DNA from: an uncultured Collinsella sp.
Lineage (GTDB): Bacteria > Actinomycetota > Coriobacteriia > Coriobacteriales > Coriobacteriaceae
DNA length: 28,051 nucleotides
Direction of reading: 5' to 3'
Assembly (NCBI GenBank): GCA_934654765.1
Contig: CAKUGX010000013.1
Span: 1 to 28,051 of the forward strand
In this document: positions 7,437 through 15,705 of the stretch, in pieces
Position numbering within the stretch: the stretch's first letter is position 1
How the letters are laid out: every line of letters begins with the position of its first letter
Program-made: the position numbers and the translations under genes
Notes under the pieces: generated by a model
The model's input: the letters and a program-made list of their open reading frames with translations, nothing else
Database searches by the model: none
Told to the model about the DNA's origin: nothing

Positions 7437-7558
7437 ATTTGGGACGCAGCTTTTTGACTGTTTTGCCACCCGATGATTTTTTAATCCCCGTCCCAGAAAA
7501 ATCATCGCCAAAGTAGCTAAATTAGCCCCGTCCCAAAAAGACTACTTTGGGGACGGGG
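7437..7558. repeat. GGGACGGGG repeat cluster between nucleoside hydrolase and ROK genes
   Basis: The stretch contains a divergent copy of the AATTTGGGACGGGG unit (7437-7457, with GACGCAGC in place of GACGGGGC), CCCCGTCCC at 7486-7494 and 7527-7535, and GGGGACGGGG at 7549-7558. CCAAAGTAG (7508-7516) and CTACTTTGG (7542-7550) form a perfect 9-bp stem around one of them. The cluster lies just past the nucleoside hydrolase stop codon and may act as its terminator. No gene is seen in 7266-7570. Confidence 0.65.
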
Positions 7559-7570
7559 CGCAATAGGCAC

Positions 7571-8545
7571 TTAGCCCAAGACGCGGGCCATGCGGGTTTT
7601 GAATTCGGCGAGAAAGCGCGGGGCGTCTACGGTTAGCGCCACGAGCGCGCTCTTGTCCGGATCGGCCACGCGGCGCTCATCGCAGATGGTGCGGCCGCGA
7701 TACTCGCCGAGCAGGTCCACGCGCAGGTTGCAGCCAAGTGCGCCCACGAGCGTGGGATCAATCGCCACGGCAACGGCCAACGGGTCGTGCAGCGCGCAGC
7801 CGCCCAGGTAGGGCGCGTTCATCTCGTATGAGCCGATGTAGTGCTCGACCATACCCGCAAACGCGCAACCCGCCATAGTGCCCGAACCCGTCCAGCCGGC
7901 GATATCGCGGCGCGTGAGCACCACGCGATGCGTCACGTCCAGACCGACCATGGTGAGTTTGCGGCCCGAGCGCAGCACGGCATCGGCGGCCTCGGGATCG
8001 CTTGCCATGTTGGCCTCGGCGCCCGCGCTCACGTTGCCGGGCACGGTGAGGGCACCGCCCATCACGACCACGCGGCCGATGGACATCATCGCCGCCGCAT
8101 CGCGCTCCAGGGCAAGCGCCAAGTTTGAGAGCGGGCCGGTTGCCACATAGACCAGATCGGGTCCATAGGTGCGTGCGGCATCGATCAGATAATCGACCGC
8201 CGCGTTACCATCGGCCGATGTCGCCCCCACCGGCTCGTAGGGCGATGCGGGCACGCTCGCGCCGCCAATGCCGTTTTTACCATGGATGAGCGTGGTGGAC
8301 GCCGGCGGCGTATAGGGCTCGTTCGCCTTAATGGGACGATCGGCGCCCAGGTACACCGGCACCTCGGGGCGGCCCAACAGGTCAAGCACCGCCAGACAGT
8401 TATGCGCCGACTGCTCGACGCGCACGTTGCCAAAGCACGTGGTAATACCGACGAGCTCCACCTCGGGGCTCGCGATGGCGTAGGCGAGCGCCATCGCGTC
8501 GTCCACGCCCATATCTAAATCAAGGATCAGCTTCTTGGTTGCCAT
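7571..8545 (-). CDS. Nucleoside hydrolase (IUNH family)
   Basis: A 324-residue inosine/uridine-preferring-type nucleoside hydrolase that splits ribonucleosides into base and ribose in the cytoplasm. The calcium-binding start motif appears as DLDMGVDDA (9-17) in place of the usual DTDPGIDDA, with the key Asp11, Asp15 and Asp16 kept. ATGPLSNLA, MGGALTVPGNV followed by GAEANMASDPEAA, LDVTHRV and the C-terminal LHDPLAVA (the His-Asp pair of the active site) also fit. Base preference cannot be read from sequence. The ATG is four bases past the ribokinase stop codon, with GGAGTAG as ribosome site, so the two form one operon: released ribose would be phosphorylated by the ribokinase. Confidence 0.92.
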   Translation of the reverse strand: MATKKLILDLDMGVDDAMALAYAIASPEVELVGITTCFGNVRVEQSAHNCLAVLDLLGRPEVPVYLGADRPIKANEPYTPPASTTLIHGKNGIGGASVPASPYEPVGATSADGNAAVDYLIDAARTYGPDLVYVATGPLSNLALALERDAAAMMSIGRVVVMGGALTVPGNVSAGAEANMASDPEAADAVLRSGRKLTMVGLDVTHRVVLTRRDIAGWTGSGTMAGCAFAGMVEHYIGSYEMNAPYLGGCALHDPLAVAVAIDPTLVGALGCNLRVDLLGEYRGRTICDERRVADPDKSALVALTVDAPRFLAEFKTRMARVLG

Positions 8546-8549
8546 TGTT

Positions 8550-9539
8550 CTACTCCGCTTCTCCGTCTAAACCATCTAAACCAAACTTATGTTCAACTTC
8601 GGCGCGCGTGGGAATCGATTGCTGAGCACCCAGGCGCGACACCGTCACTGCCGAGGCGCGAGCGCCCGCGGCCATGCACTCAAAGAGAGGCAAGCCCTGC
8701 AGCCGGGCCGCCGCAAGCGCGCCGATAAACGTATCGCCCGCGGCGGTCGTATCGACCACCTCGCTCGAAAGCGCCGGCATGCGCAGCAGCTCGCCATCAT
8801 CGCCGAGCGTAACCGACCCGGATCCGCCCAGCGTGATGACCGCGGCACCGACGCCCTTGGCGAGCAAAGCCCCAAGCGCAGCGACGCAGCTCGCGTCATC
8901 CGTGGGCAAGATGCCCGTCAGCGCCTGGCACTCGGTCTCGTTGGGACAAACCAAGTCGACCGCAGACCACGCTCCCGCCGGCAGGTCGCACGCCGGCGCC
9001 GGGTTAAAGACCGTATAGAACCCCAGCCTGTGGGCGCAAGAGAGCGCCGCGGCCGAGGTCATCAGGTCGCATTCGCCCTGGGCGATAAAGACGCCGCCGG
9101 CCGCCGGGGCGAGGTCGCAGATATTAGCGTCGAGCTCATCGGCCACCAGATAGCGCAGCGCGCAGGCAACGTCCTCGCCCGAAAGCGCATGGTTGGCGCC
9201 CGGCGATAACACGATGCGGTTGTCGTTCTCGCAGCGAATGATAGTCGCGGTGCCCGTCTCCACGTCGTCGCGACGCGCCACAAACTCAACGCCCACGCCG
9301 GCATCTTGGAGCCCCGCCACCAGTGCGTCACCAAATGTATCGCGCCCGACGGCGCCGATCATGCACGTGCGCGCACCCATGCGCGCGGCGGCGACAGCCT
9401 GGTTTGCACCCTTGCCGCCGGCGTTGGTGATAAAACCGCTTCCGCCGACGGTCTCGCCCGCACGCGGCATGCGCTCGCACGCCACCGAAAGGTCCATGTT
9501 CATGCTGCCGAACACCGCAACGATGCCGCGATCTGCCAT
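8550..9539 (-). CDS. rbsK: Ribokinase (PfkB family)
   Basis: A 329-residue PfkB-type sugar kinase making ribose 5-phosphate from ribose and ATP. The ribokinase hallmarks are GSMNMDLSV (11-19), GGKGANQA (41-48) for sugar binding and DTTAAGDTFIGAL (263-275) with catalytic base Asp269 and the anion hole. The ATG at 9539 follows AGGAGGT at good spacing; an upstream in-frame start at 9572 is less likely. It is the first gene of a two-gene operon with the nucleoside hydrolase, which supports a ribose role over fructokinase or adenosine kinase. A promoter with an overlapping inverted repeat lies at 9603-9632. No ribose transporter is nearby, so the ribose probably comes from nucleosides. Confidence 0.9.
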   Translation of the reverse strand: MADRGIVAVFGSMNMDLSVACERMPRAGETVGGSGFITNAGGKGANQAVAAARMGARTCMIGAVGRDTFGDALVAGLQDAGVGVEFVARRDDVETGTATIIRCENDNRIVLSPGANHALSGEDVACALRYLVADELDANICDLAPAAGGVFIAQGECDLMTSAAALSCAHRLGFYTVFNPAPACDLPAGAWSAVDLVCPNETECQALTGILPTDDASCVAALGALLAKGVGAAVITLGGSGSVTLGDDGELLRMPALSSEVVDTTAAGDTFIGALAAARLQGLPLFECMAAGARASAVTVSRLGAQQSIPTRAEVEHKFGLDGLDGEAE

Positions 9540-9602
9540 GGAAACCTCCTCATCCGCGGGCTTTTTGCCCACCGTCGGCCGTCAATCGTATGCTTTCGCA
9601 CC

Positions 9603-9632
9603 TCTATAACTTTAGTTCACTTTGATGTGAAC
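9603..9632 (-). promoter_or_regulatory. Promoter and operator candidate of the ribokinase operon
   Basis: On the minus strand TTCACA (9626-9631) and TATAGA (9603-9608) are separated by 17 bases, a good sigma-70-type promoter about 60 bases before the ribokinase start. An inverted repeat GTTCAC-TTTGAT-GTGAAC (9615-9632) covers the -35 box and spacer, as expected for a repressor site. Which regulator binds is unknown. Confidence 0.65.
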
Positions 9633-9725
9633 GCGCGCTTGAGGTTGCGCCAGCAGCAAGCATTCACAGGAGCAGGCGGCTACAATGAATACGTGCTGAT
9701 TATTCTCGTCATTGGATGATGTTTT

Positions 9726-11942
9726 ATGGAACAATTCCCGCAATCGAGCTCGCGCGACCCGCGCCGCACGGGCAACGAACCGGCGCCGCACGAACGTCCG
9801 CGGGCCGAGCGCCGCACCGGCGGCTCGCGACGCGCCCCGAGCCCCCATCGTTCGCCCGCCAACAAAGCGGACCATGCCAGCGCCGCCACCGCAGACCAGA
9901 CGCGCGCTCGTCCCAAATCCCGCTACATTCCCGCCCTCGACGGCCTGCGCACGCTCGCCGTTGTCGCGGTGGTGCTCTATCACCTCAACCTCACATGGGC
10001 GCAAGGCGGCTTGCTCGGCGTCACGATCTTCTTTGTGCTTTCGGGCTACCTGATCACGCGCCTGCTGCTCAACGAAGTCGCCAAGACCGGACGCATCGAC
10101 CTCAAGAGCTTCTGGATTCGCCGCATCCGCCGCCTGTTCCCCGCCGTAGTGACCGTCGTGGTGGTGACCTGCGCGCTGTGCACGATCTTTAACCACGTGA
10201 TGCTCACCAAGATGCGTCCCGACATCCTGCCGTCGCTGCTGTTCTTCAACAACTGGTGGCAGATTGCCCAAAACGTCTCGTACTTCAATGCCCTGGGCGA
10301 CCCCTCGCCGCTCACGCACTTTTGGTCGCTTGCCATCGAGGAACAGTTCTACTTGATTTGGCCGCCACTGCTGTTTGCCATGGTATCCATGCATGTGAGC
10401 AAGCCCAACACGCGCCGCGTGGTTCTGGGCCTTGCCGCGGCATCTGCCCTCGCCATGATGGTGCTTTACAACCCTGCCGCCGACCCCAGCCGCGTGTACT
10501 ACGGCACCGACACCCGCGTGTTCTCGCTGTTGCTGGGTGCCTGGATGGCCTTTATCCCCGATCGTGACCTGGCGCCGGTGCGTCTCGCCCATCGCTTGGG
10601 ACTCGATCACCTAGCTGGCGCCGCCAAGCACGGCAAGAACGCCGAGGGCAAGCAGGGCACGAAGGCCGACGATGCAGCCGAGACCGCCCCGATGCAGCCG
10701 AGTGCCCTCGTGCGTTTTTGGTCCTCGCCCGCATCCATCGATGTGTTGGGCGTTGTAGGCCTGATTGGCCTCGCCGCTATGGTCGCACTCACCAACGGCT
10801 ACACCGCGTTCCAGTATCGCGGCGGCACGCTGCTGTGCTCCATCCTCACGCTCATGGTCATCGCTGCCTGCGTGCAGCCCCAGGGAATGGTGGCCCGCGC
10901 GCTATCCGCCGAGCCGCTCGTATGGGTTGGCAAGCGCTCCTACAGCATCTACCTGTGGCACTATCCGCTGTTGCTGCTCATGAACCCGGTCGCCAACATC
11001 AACGATACGCCCTGGTGGCAGTACATTTTACAGGTACTGCTGGTGGTAGCCGTCGCCGAATGTTCCTATCGCTTTATCGAGACGCCGTTTAGGAAGGGCG
11101 CCTTTGGGCGCACTGTCTCCGAGTTCCGCGATGGCACCACCACGCCTGCCAACTGGGTGCGCTCGCATATTCCTGCGTGTGCCACTTGCGGCATCGTGCT
11201 TGTCATCGCGCTGGGCGGTCTGGTCTTTGTGCCGGAAACCTCCGCGCTCAGCGGCGAAGGCGCCGAAGTCCTCAACAAGGTAGCTAAAAACGCCGCGCCC
11301 ACGGACCAACAGGCAGCCGACGACACCGACAAGGACAACGATGGCTTCCCCGACGGCTCCTACGACCTGCTCATGATCGGTGACTCCGTGTCGCTACGCG
11401 CCGTGGACGCCTTTGATGGCGTGTTCCCGCACAGCCATATCGATGCCGAAAAGGGCCGCCAGTTCGATGCGGGCCGCGCGACATTTGAGGGTTATATCCA
11501 ACAGAACCTTGCCGGCAAAATCGTGGTCTTTGCCCTGGGCACCAACGGCTTGGTAACCGATGACCAGATCGATGCCATCATGGCCGATGCGGGAGACAAG
11601 CGCATTGTCGTGTTTGTAAACACGCGCAGCCCGCAGCCGTGGGTTGGCTCGACCAACCAGGCCATTGCCAACGCCGCCACGCGCTACAAAAATGTGCGCG
11701 TTATCGACTGGTACGGATACAGCGCCAACCGAAATGACCTGTTCGATGGCGACGGCACGCACCTGTCGACCACCGGTGTGACCGAATACCTCAACTTGAT
11801 TCACGATGCCGTTAAGAAGGACCTGCCCGTGCACCCCGAGGATCACGTCAACGACCCGCAGCCGGCAGCGGTGAAGTCCGCCACCGACGCGCTCGTCAAT
11901 GCGCTCGCTCTCAAGCCGCACAAGCTGGGCACCGACAAGTAA
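9726..11942 (+). CDS. Acyltransferase-3 (OafA/OatA type) with C-terminal SGNH domain
   Basis: A 738-residue membrane protein. Residues 1-65 are a charged, Arg/Pro-rich cytoplasmic tail. The acyltransferase-3 domain follows with about ten membrane helices: it starts at IPALDGLRTLAVVAVVLYH, whose His is the conserved catalytic residue, and includes FFVLSGYLITRLL, FWIRRIRRLFPA and SLAIEEQFYLIWP. After the last helix, a linker leads to an extracytoplasmic SGNH hydrolase-like domain with GDSVS (about 552) and DGTHLS (about 676). This architecture matches OatA-type proteins that acetylate peptidoglycan, or OafA-type that acetylate cell-surface glycans; the target cannot be decided. It is one of two plus-strand genes and is divergent from the ribokinase operon. 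Only a weak ribosome site (GGATGATG) precedes the ATG; a TACAAT at 9681 could be its -10 box. Confidence 0.9.
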   Translation: MEQFPQSSSRDPRRTGNEPAPHERPRAERRTGGSRRAPSPHRSPANKADHASAATADQTRARPKSRYIPALDGLRTLAVVAVVLYHLNLTWAQGGLLGVTIFFVLSGYLITRLLLNEVAKTGRIDLKSFWIRRIRRLFPAVVTVVVVTCALCTIFNHVMLTKMRPDILPSLLFFNNWWQIAQNVSYFNALGDPSPLTHFWSLAIEEQFYLIWPPLLFAMVSMHVSKPNTRRVVLGLAAASALAMMVLYNPAADPSRVYYGTDTRVFSLLLGAWMAFIPDRDLAPVRLAHRLGLDHLAGAAKHGKNAEGKQGTKADDAAETAPMQPSALVRFWSSPASIDVLGVVGLIGLAAMVALTNGYTAFQYRGGTLLCSILTLMVIAACVQPQGMVARALSAEPLVWVGKRSYSIYLWHYPLLLLMNPVANINDTPWWQYILQVLLVVAVAECSYRFIETPFRKGAFGRTVSEFRDGTTTPANWVRSHIPACATCGIVLVIALGGLVFVPETSALSGEGAEVLNKVAKNAAPTDQQAADDTDKDNDGFPDGSYDLLMIGDSVSLRAVDAFDGVFPHSHIDAEKGRQFDAGRATFEGYIQQNLAGKIVVFALGTNGLVTDDQIDAIMADAGDKRIVVFVNTRSPQPWVGSTNQAIANAATRYKNVRVIDWYGYSANRNDLFDGDGTHLSTTGVTEYLNLIHDAVKKDLPVHPEDHVNDPQPAAVKSATDALVNALALKPHKLGTDK

Positions 11943-11945
11943 TCC

Positions 11946-11990
11946 GGCAGCTAGGGACGTTCCTTTTATGCCGGCACCTTGGGACACTCC
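11946..11990. repeat. Single copy of the CGGCAG-GGGACGTTCC repeat module
   Basis: Just after the acyltransferase stop, CCGGCAGCTAGGGACGTTCC is followed by TGCCGGCA, making a hairpin with GGGAC in the loop, then a second GGGACACTCC core. The same two cores occur in the arrays at 24282-24498 and 27955-28051. Confidence 0.7.
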
Positions 11991-12002
11991 TGCGACAAAC
12001 GA

Positions 12003-12043
12003 AAGCCGCCCCTGGGCTGTCAATTCCAGTCCAGGGGCGGCTT
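12003..12043. terminator. Strong hairpin after the acyltransferase gene
   Basis: AAGCCGCCCCTGG (12003-12015) and its exact reverse complement (12031-12043) form a 13-bp GC-rich stem with a 15-base loop. No T-run follows, so it is a terminator by position and strength only; it may alternatively stabilise the 3' end. Confidence 0.65.
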
Positions 12044-12061
12044 CGTAACAACATGCCAAGG

Positions 12062-12299
12062 GGCTGTGGGCAAAAAAGGGCAAATATGAGTACTGTTGCC
12101 ATTTTAGTAGCAGGCAAATCCGCCCAAAATGGCGCCTGAGCGATCCCTGTAAACCCCTAGAGCGGCCAACCTAGCTGGACTAAAGCCTGTTGAGGCGAGT
12201 TTTAATGTACACACTCTAGATTATGTATATTATCTTCTTGCATATAAATGCTATCGTCCTAGCAACAGTACTCATATTTGGCATTTTTTGTCCACTGCC
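12062..12299. mobile_element. MITE-like element with 38-bp inverted ends
   Basis: The two ends, 12062-12099 and 12262-12299, are inverted copies matching at 34 of 38 positions, with a perfect 19-bp inner part, CAAATATGAGTACTGTTGC (12081-12099; complement 12262-12280). The 162-base interior is AT-rich compared with the genes and has no open frame of note. The form is that of a miniature inverted-repeat transposable element; no clear target duplication is visible by eye. It fills most of the gap between the convergent acyltransferase and NRAMP-like genes. Confidence 0.6.
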
Positions 12300-12323
12300 A
12301 TATAACTAATGCCCTATAGCGGG

Positions 12324-12355
12324 CAAAAAACAGGCCGCAGCCCATCGCTACGGCC
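12324..12355 (-). terminator. Rho-independent terminator of the mgtE/NRAMP operon
   Basis: On the minus strand GGCCGTAGC (12347-12355) pairs with GCTGCGGCC (12333-12341) through one G-U pair and is followed by TGTTTTTT. It lies about 25 bases past the NRAMP-like stop codon. Confidence 0.88.
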
Positions 12356-12378
12356 CGCTCGAAGCCTCAAAAGAGACG

Positions 12379-13641
12379 CTAGGCGCTGTAACCCATCGCC
12401 TGCAGCACAAACATAACAACTGTCAGCACCGTAATCACGCCGATGGTCGCCCACGTGAGCACGTTCCATACGCGGCCGTTGCGGTTGGCGCCCATAATGT
12501 GACGGTCGGCGGCGATAACCACCTGGAACACCAGAACCACGGGCAGTAGCACGCCGTTGATAACCTGCGAGGTCATCATAATCTGGAACAGATCGACGCC
12601 GGGCATGAGTACCAGCACGGCCGAGATACCGATAATGGCCGTAATGATGCCGCGGTAGACCGGAGCCTCGTCCCAGCTGCGGTCGGCGCCGCGCTCCCAG
12701 CCAAATGCCTCGCAAATGGCGCTCGACGTAACACCCGGCAGCACGCAGGCGGCCAAGAAGCTCGCCGCAACCAGGCCCGAGGCGAACAGCACCGTGGACC
12801 ACTGACCGGCGATGGGCTCCAACGCGCGGGCAGCATCGGCGGCATCGCTAATCTGAATACCCGCCGGGAACAGCACCGCACCGGTCGTGATGATAATAAA
12901 GCCCGCAATGATATCAGCAGCGATCGAGCCGCTCACGGTATCAATACGCTGCAGCACGATATCGTCCTCGCCCGCATTCTTGTCAACCACGTTGTTCTGT
13001 GCCAAGAAGATCATCCACGGCGCGATGGTAGTACCGATCGTTGCGACCACGAGCGATACGTAGCTGGGGTCATTCTGAATGTTGGGCACGACCAGGTCGA
13101 CCGCGACCTCACCCCAGTTGGGACCCGCCATAAACGCCGCAACGACATAGGTCACGAACACGCAGCTCACCAGCAGCAAAATCTTCTCGATGCGCTGAAA
13201 GCTGCCCGACATGGTAAGCATCCACACCAGCAGCGCCACCAACGGCACCGAGATGCTCGCCGGCACGCCAAACAGGGCAAGGCCGCTCGCGATACCTGCA
13301 AACTCCGAGATGGTCACCGCCGTGTTGGCGATCAGCAACGCCGCCATGGCCAGCACGCTCCTGCGCACGCCAAAGCGCTCGCGAATCAGCGAAGCCAGGC
13401 CCTTACCCGTCACACAGCCACAGCGCGCCGCGGTCTCCTGCGTCACGATAAGCAGCACGGTCATGACGGGAAGCATCCAGAGCATCTTATAGCCATAGCT
13501 GGCGCCCGCGCTGGAATACGTGGCGATACCGCCGGCGTCATTGCCCGAAAGCGCCGCCAGCAGACCGGGACCCATAGCGCCAAAAATGGCCGCGATGGTC
13601 AGCTTTTGCTTGGTGCTCGGCTTTTGCTTCGTGTTTTGCAC
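12379..13641 (-). CDS. NRAMP-related divalent metal transporter, probably magnesium
   Basis: A 420-residue polytopic inner-membrane protein of the NRAMP (SLC11) family. The first helix reads GPGLLAALSGNDAGGIATYS: the metal-binding Asp35 is kept, but the canonical DPGN becomes DAGG. In helix 6 the canonical A-x-x-M-P-H becomes TTIAPW (204-209): the metal-selecting Met is Ala and the His is Trp. Loss of this Met is the hallmark of the NRAMP-related magnesium transporters (NRMT), described from Eggerthella lenta and Clostridium, so Mg2+ is a better guess than Mn2+ or Fe2+. The likely start is a GTG at 13641, eight bases after the mgtE stop, with AGGTGG overlapping that stop; a longer frame would begin inside mgtE. 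It is coupled to the MgtE-like gene. Confidence 0.88.
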   Translation of the reverse strand: MQNTKQKPSTKQKLTIAAIFGAMGPGLLAALSGNDAGGIATYSSAGASYGYKMLWMLPVMTVLLIVTQETAARCGCVTGKGLASLIRERFGVRRSVLAMAALLIANTAVTISEFAGIASGLALFGVPASISVPLVALLVWMLTMSGSFQRIEKILLLVSCVFVTYVVAAFMAGPNWGEVAVDLVVPNIQNDPSYVSLVVATIGTTIAPWMIFLAQNNVVDKNAGEDDIVLQRIDTVSGSIAADIIAGFIIITTGAVLFPAGIQISDAADAARALEPIAGQWSTVLFASGLVAASFLAACVLPGVTSSAICEAFGWERGADRSWDEAPVYRGIITAIIGISAVLVLMPGVDLFQIMMTSQVINGVLLPVVLVFQVVIAADRHIMGANRNGRVWNVLTWATIGVITVLTVVMFVLQAMGYSA

Positions 13642-13649
13642 GCGACCAC

Positions 13650-15494
13650 CTAACCCATGACCGACATGGTAAGCAGCACTGCGGCAACGCAGTACGCCAC
13701 GCACGAGATCATGACGGCAATGACGTTCATGGCGGTACCCGACGTATTGAGGTCGTGCTCATCGCGCCAGAACAACACCGTCAGATACATCACGGCGCTC
13801 ATGTTGCCAACCAGGCAAATGATAGCCGCGATGTTAAAGCAGCCGGTAAAGAGCTGCTCCTCGAACATGGGGGCATCGGGGAACGCGGCGGTGCGCACCA
13901 ACTGCGCGCACAGGTAAGTCACGAGTGACAGAATCAGGCCCATGCCCGTACTCTGGAAGAAGAACCCCAGATACGGCTTGGGCTCGTCGTCGTGACCGTC
14001 ATACTCCAGGAAGTAGTTCTTGACGAACGACACCATGCGCGAGGCCGCCAGCAGCACGAGCGGCATGGCGCACATGGGAAACACCACCAGATGCGCGGAG
14101 CCGAGCGCCGTTCCCAGTACGGTCGCCATGATGCACGACGCGATGCCCCATACAACAACCCAGTACTGGCGATGCACGAACCAGCTGAGCACGTTCGTCG
14201 AGTCGTCGGACGCGCTGTCGCCCGAGCCGACACCGGCGATCTGCAGGTCCTCCTGATGCTCCTCGGCGATAACGTCCATGGCGTCGTCGAAGGTTACGAT
14301 ACCCAGGATGTGGCGGTTCTCGTCGCAGACGGGGATGGCGACCAGGTCATACTTGGTCATCTCGTCCGTTACGTCTTCCTGGTCCTCGTCGGGCGACACG
14401 TAGACCAGGTCGCGATAGGCCAGCTGACCCAGCGTGGCGTCTCGGTCGGCTACGATCAGCGTGCGCAGCGAAAGCACACCGGTCAGCATGCCGCTCGGAT
14501 CCTCGGTATAGACGTAGTAGACGCTCTCGAAGTCCTCGTCGAGCTCGCGAATCGCCTCGATGGCGTCACCGACCGTTGCCGTGGCGGGCAGGGAGACAAA
14601 CTCCGAGGTCATGATGCGGCCGGCGGTGTTGTCCTCATACCCCAGCAGGTTACGAATCGCCTTCTCCTCCTTGACGCCCATCAGGCGCAGGAGCTTCTCG
14701 GCCTTCTCGTAGCTGAGCTCGTCGATCAGGTCGGCGGCGTCGTCCGGGTCCATCATGGCCAGCATCGACGATGCGTCCGTGTCGGACAGGCCCTCGAGCA
14801 TCTCGGTCATAAGCTCGTCGTCATCGAACTCCGAGATAGCCTCGGCGGCCTGGGCGGTATCGAGCTGTGCAAAAACCTGCGCGCGCAGGCGCGGGTCGAG
14901 CTGCTCGATAATGTCGGCGATGTCGGCGGGATGCAGCTCGCCGAGCGTCTTGTGCGACACCGAGAGCTGGATGTTCTTGGTCGAGCGATCGAGCAGGTCC
15001 ATGTAGGACCAGGCGATGATGTCCTCGCTGAGCGGCTTGCCCAGGTGCTTCATAAAGCCCTCGACGACATGCTCGAGCGCGGGGCTGATCGCGCGTAGCA
15101 GGCCGCGGGCGCCGACCTCGGCACCCAGCAGACGTAGCTGGTTTTCGCCCGACATGGAGAACTTGATGTCGTTTACGCGCACGACCTTCATGCCCTGCGT
15201 GTCGACGATCTGCTTGTTGAGAACGTCGCGCGCGAGCAGCAGCTCGGTCGGCTGCAGGTACGAAAAGCGGATTTCGGTGGCCGACGTCTTGAGGTACACG
15301 CCCGTCTCGTCGATACGGTCGACCCATTTGCGCCAGCTGATCATAAACGGCGTCTTGCCGGGACCGCGAAACGCGAGCGACGTCACGTGCGGAAAAACTT
15401 CGCCGGTAGCAATACCAAAATCGTTGACCACGCCGAGCTTCTCGCCGTCGACGTCCAAGACCGGCAGTTTGAGCATCTCACTCAGATAATTCAA
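13650..15494 (-). CDS. mgtE: Divergent MgtE-type protein with PRC-barrel-like, MgtE_N and CBS domains
   Basis: A 614-residue protein. Residues 1-170 look like PRC-barrel-type beta domains (PVLDVDGEKLGVVNDF at 11-26; IVDTQGMKVVRVNDIKF at 96-112). Then comes an intact MgtE_N superhelical domain (LHPADIADIIEQLDP, 187-201; MMDPDDAADLIDEL, 247-260), the MgtE connecting motif AGRIMTSEFVSL (291-302), two CBS domains to about 420, and five membrane helices (about 443-612). The cytosolic half is that of a Mg2+-sensing MgtE. The membrane half lacks the GGNAGTQ motif of helix 2 and the Asp-containing TTxxD segment of helix 5. It may therefore be a sensor or regulator for the co-transcribed NRAMP-like transporter. 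The start is a TTG at 15494 with GGGGAG five bases upstream. Confidence 0.85.
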   Translation of the reverse strand: MNYLSEMLKLPVLDVDGEKLGVVNDFGIATGEVFPHVTSLAFRGPGKTPFMISWRKWVDRIDETGVYLKTSATEIRFSYLQPTELLLARDVLNKQIVDTQGMKVVRVNDIKFSMSGENQLRLLGAEVGARGLLRAISPALEHVVEGFMKHLGKPLSEDIIAWSYMDLLDRSTKNIQLSVSHKTLGELHPADIADIIEQLDPRLRAQVFAQLDTAQAAEAISEFDDDELMTEMLEGLSDTDASSMLAMMDPDDAADLIDELSYEKAEKLLRLMGVKEEKAIRNLLGYEDNTAGRIMTSEFVSLPATATVGDAIEAIRELDEDFESVYYVYTEDPSGMLTGVLSLRTLIVADRDATLGQLAYRDLVYVSPDEDQEDVTDEMTKYDLVAIPVCDENRHILGIVTFDDAMDVIAEEHQEDLQIAGVGSGDSASDDSTNVLSWFVHRQYWVVVWGIASCIMATVLGTALGSAHLVVFPMCAMPLVLLAASRMVSFVKNYFLEYDGHDDEPKPYLGFFFQSTGMGLILSLVTYLCAQLVRTAAFPDAPMFEEQLFTGCFNIAAIICLVGNMSAVMYLTVLFWRDEHDLNTSGTAMNVIAVMISCVAYCVAAVLLTMSVMG

Positions 15495-15705
15495 TGGTGC
15501 TCCCCATCATTATTCCTGCGGATCGCGGCAAAACGGGCACGCCATCCGTGGACAATTGGATATGTATACGCATGCGCGGGCGGCACGCCGCTCGACGCTC
15601 ACACCCCGTGCATGCGCAAAAAGCACCTGCATGGGGTCATCGACTGTATGGTCGAGGTTTGGATTTCACCTGCAACCTTTCTCTTGACCCTCATTAACCG
15701 CAGTA
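15495..15705 (-). promoter_or_regulatory. Long structured 5' leader of the mgtE operon
   Basis: The promoter below implies an RNA leader of about 200 bases before mgtE. It contains a long hairpin: ACCCCATGCA pairs with TGCACGGGGT (15603-15637) around GTGC-TTTTT-GCGC, with one mismatch. Closer to the gene is a GCGGC-GT-GCCGC hairpin (15582-15593). A Mg2+-sensing leader would be expected for this operon, but I do not recognise the conserved M-box core. No gene is seen in 15495-15801. Confidence 0.4.

Noticed and set aside
15495..15705. M-box riboswitch upstream of mgtE
   Set aside because: Position and gene function fit, but I could not find the conserved core segments; reported only as a structured leader.
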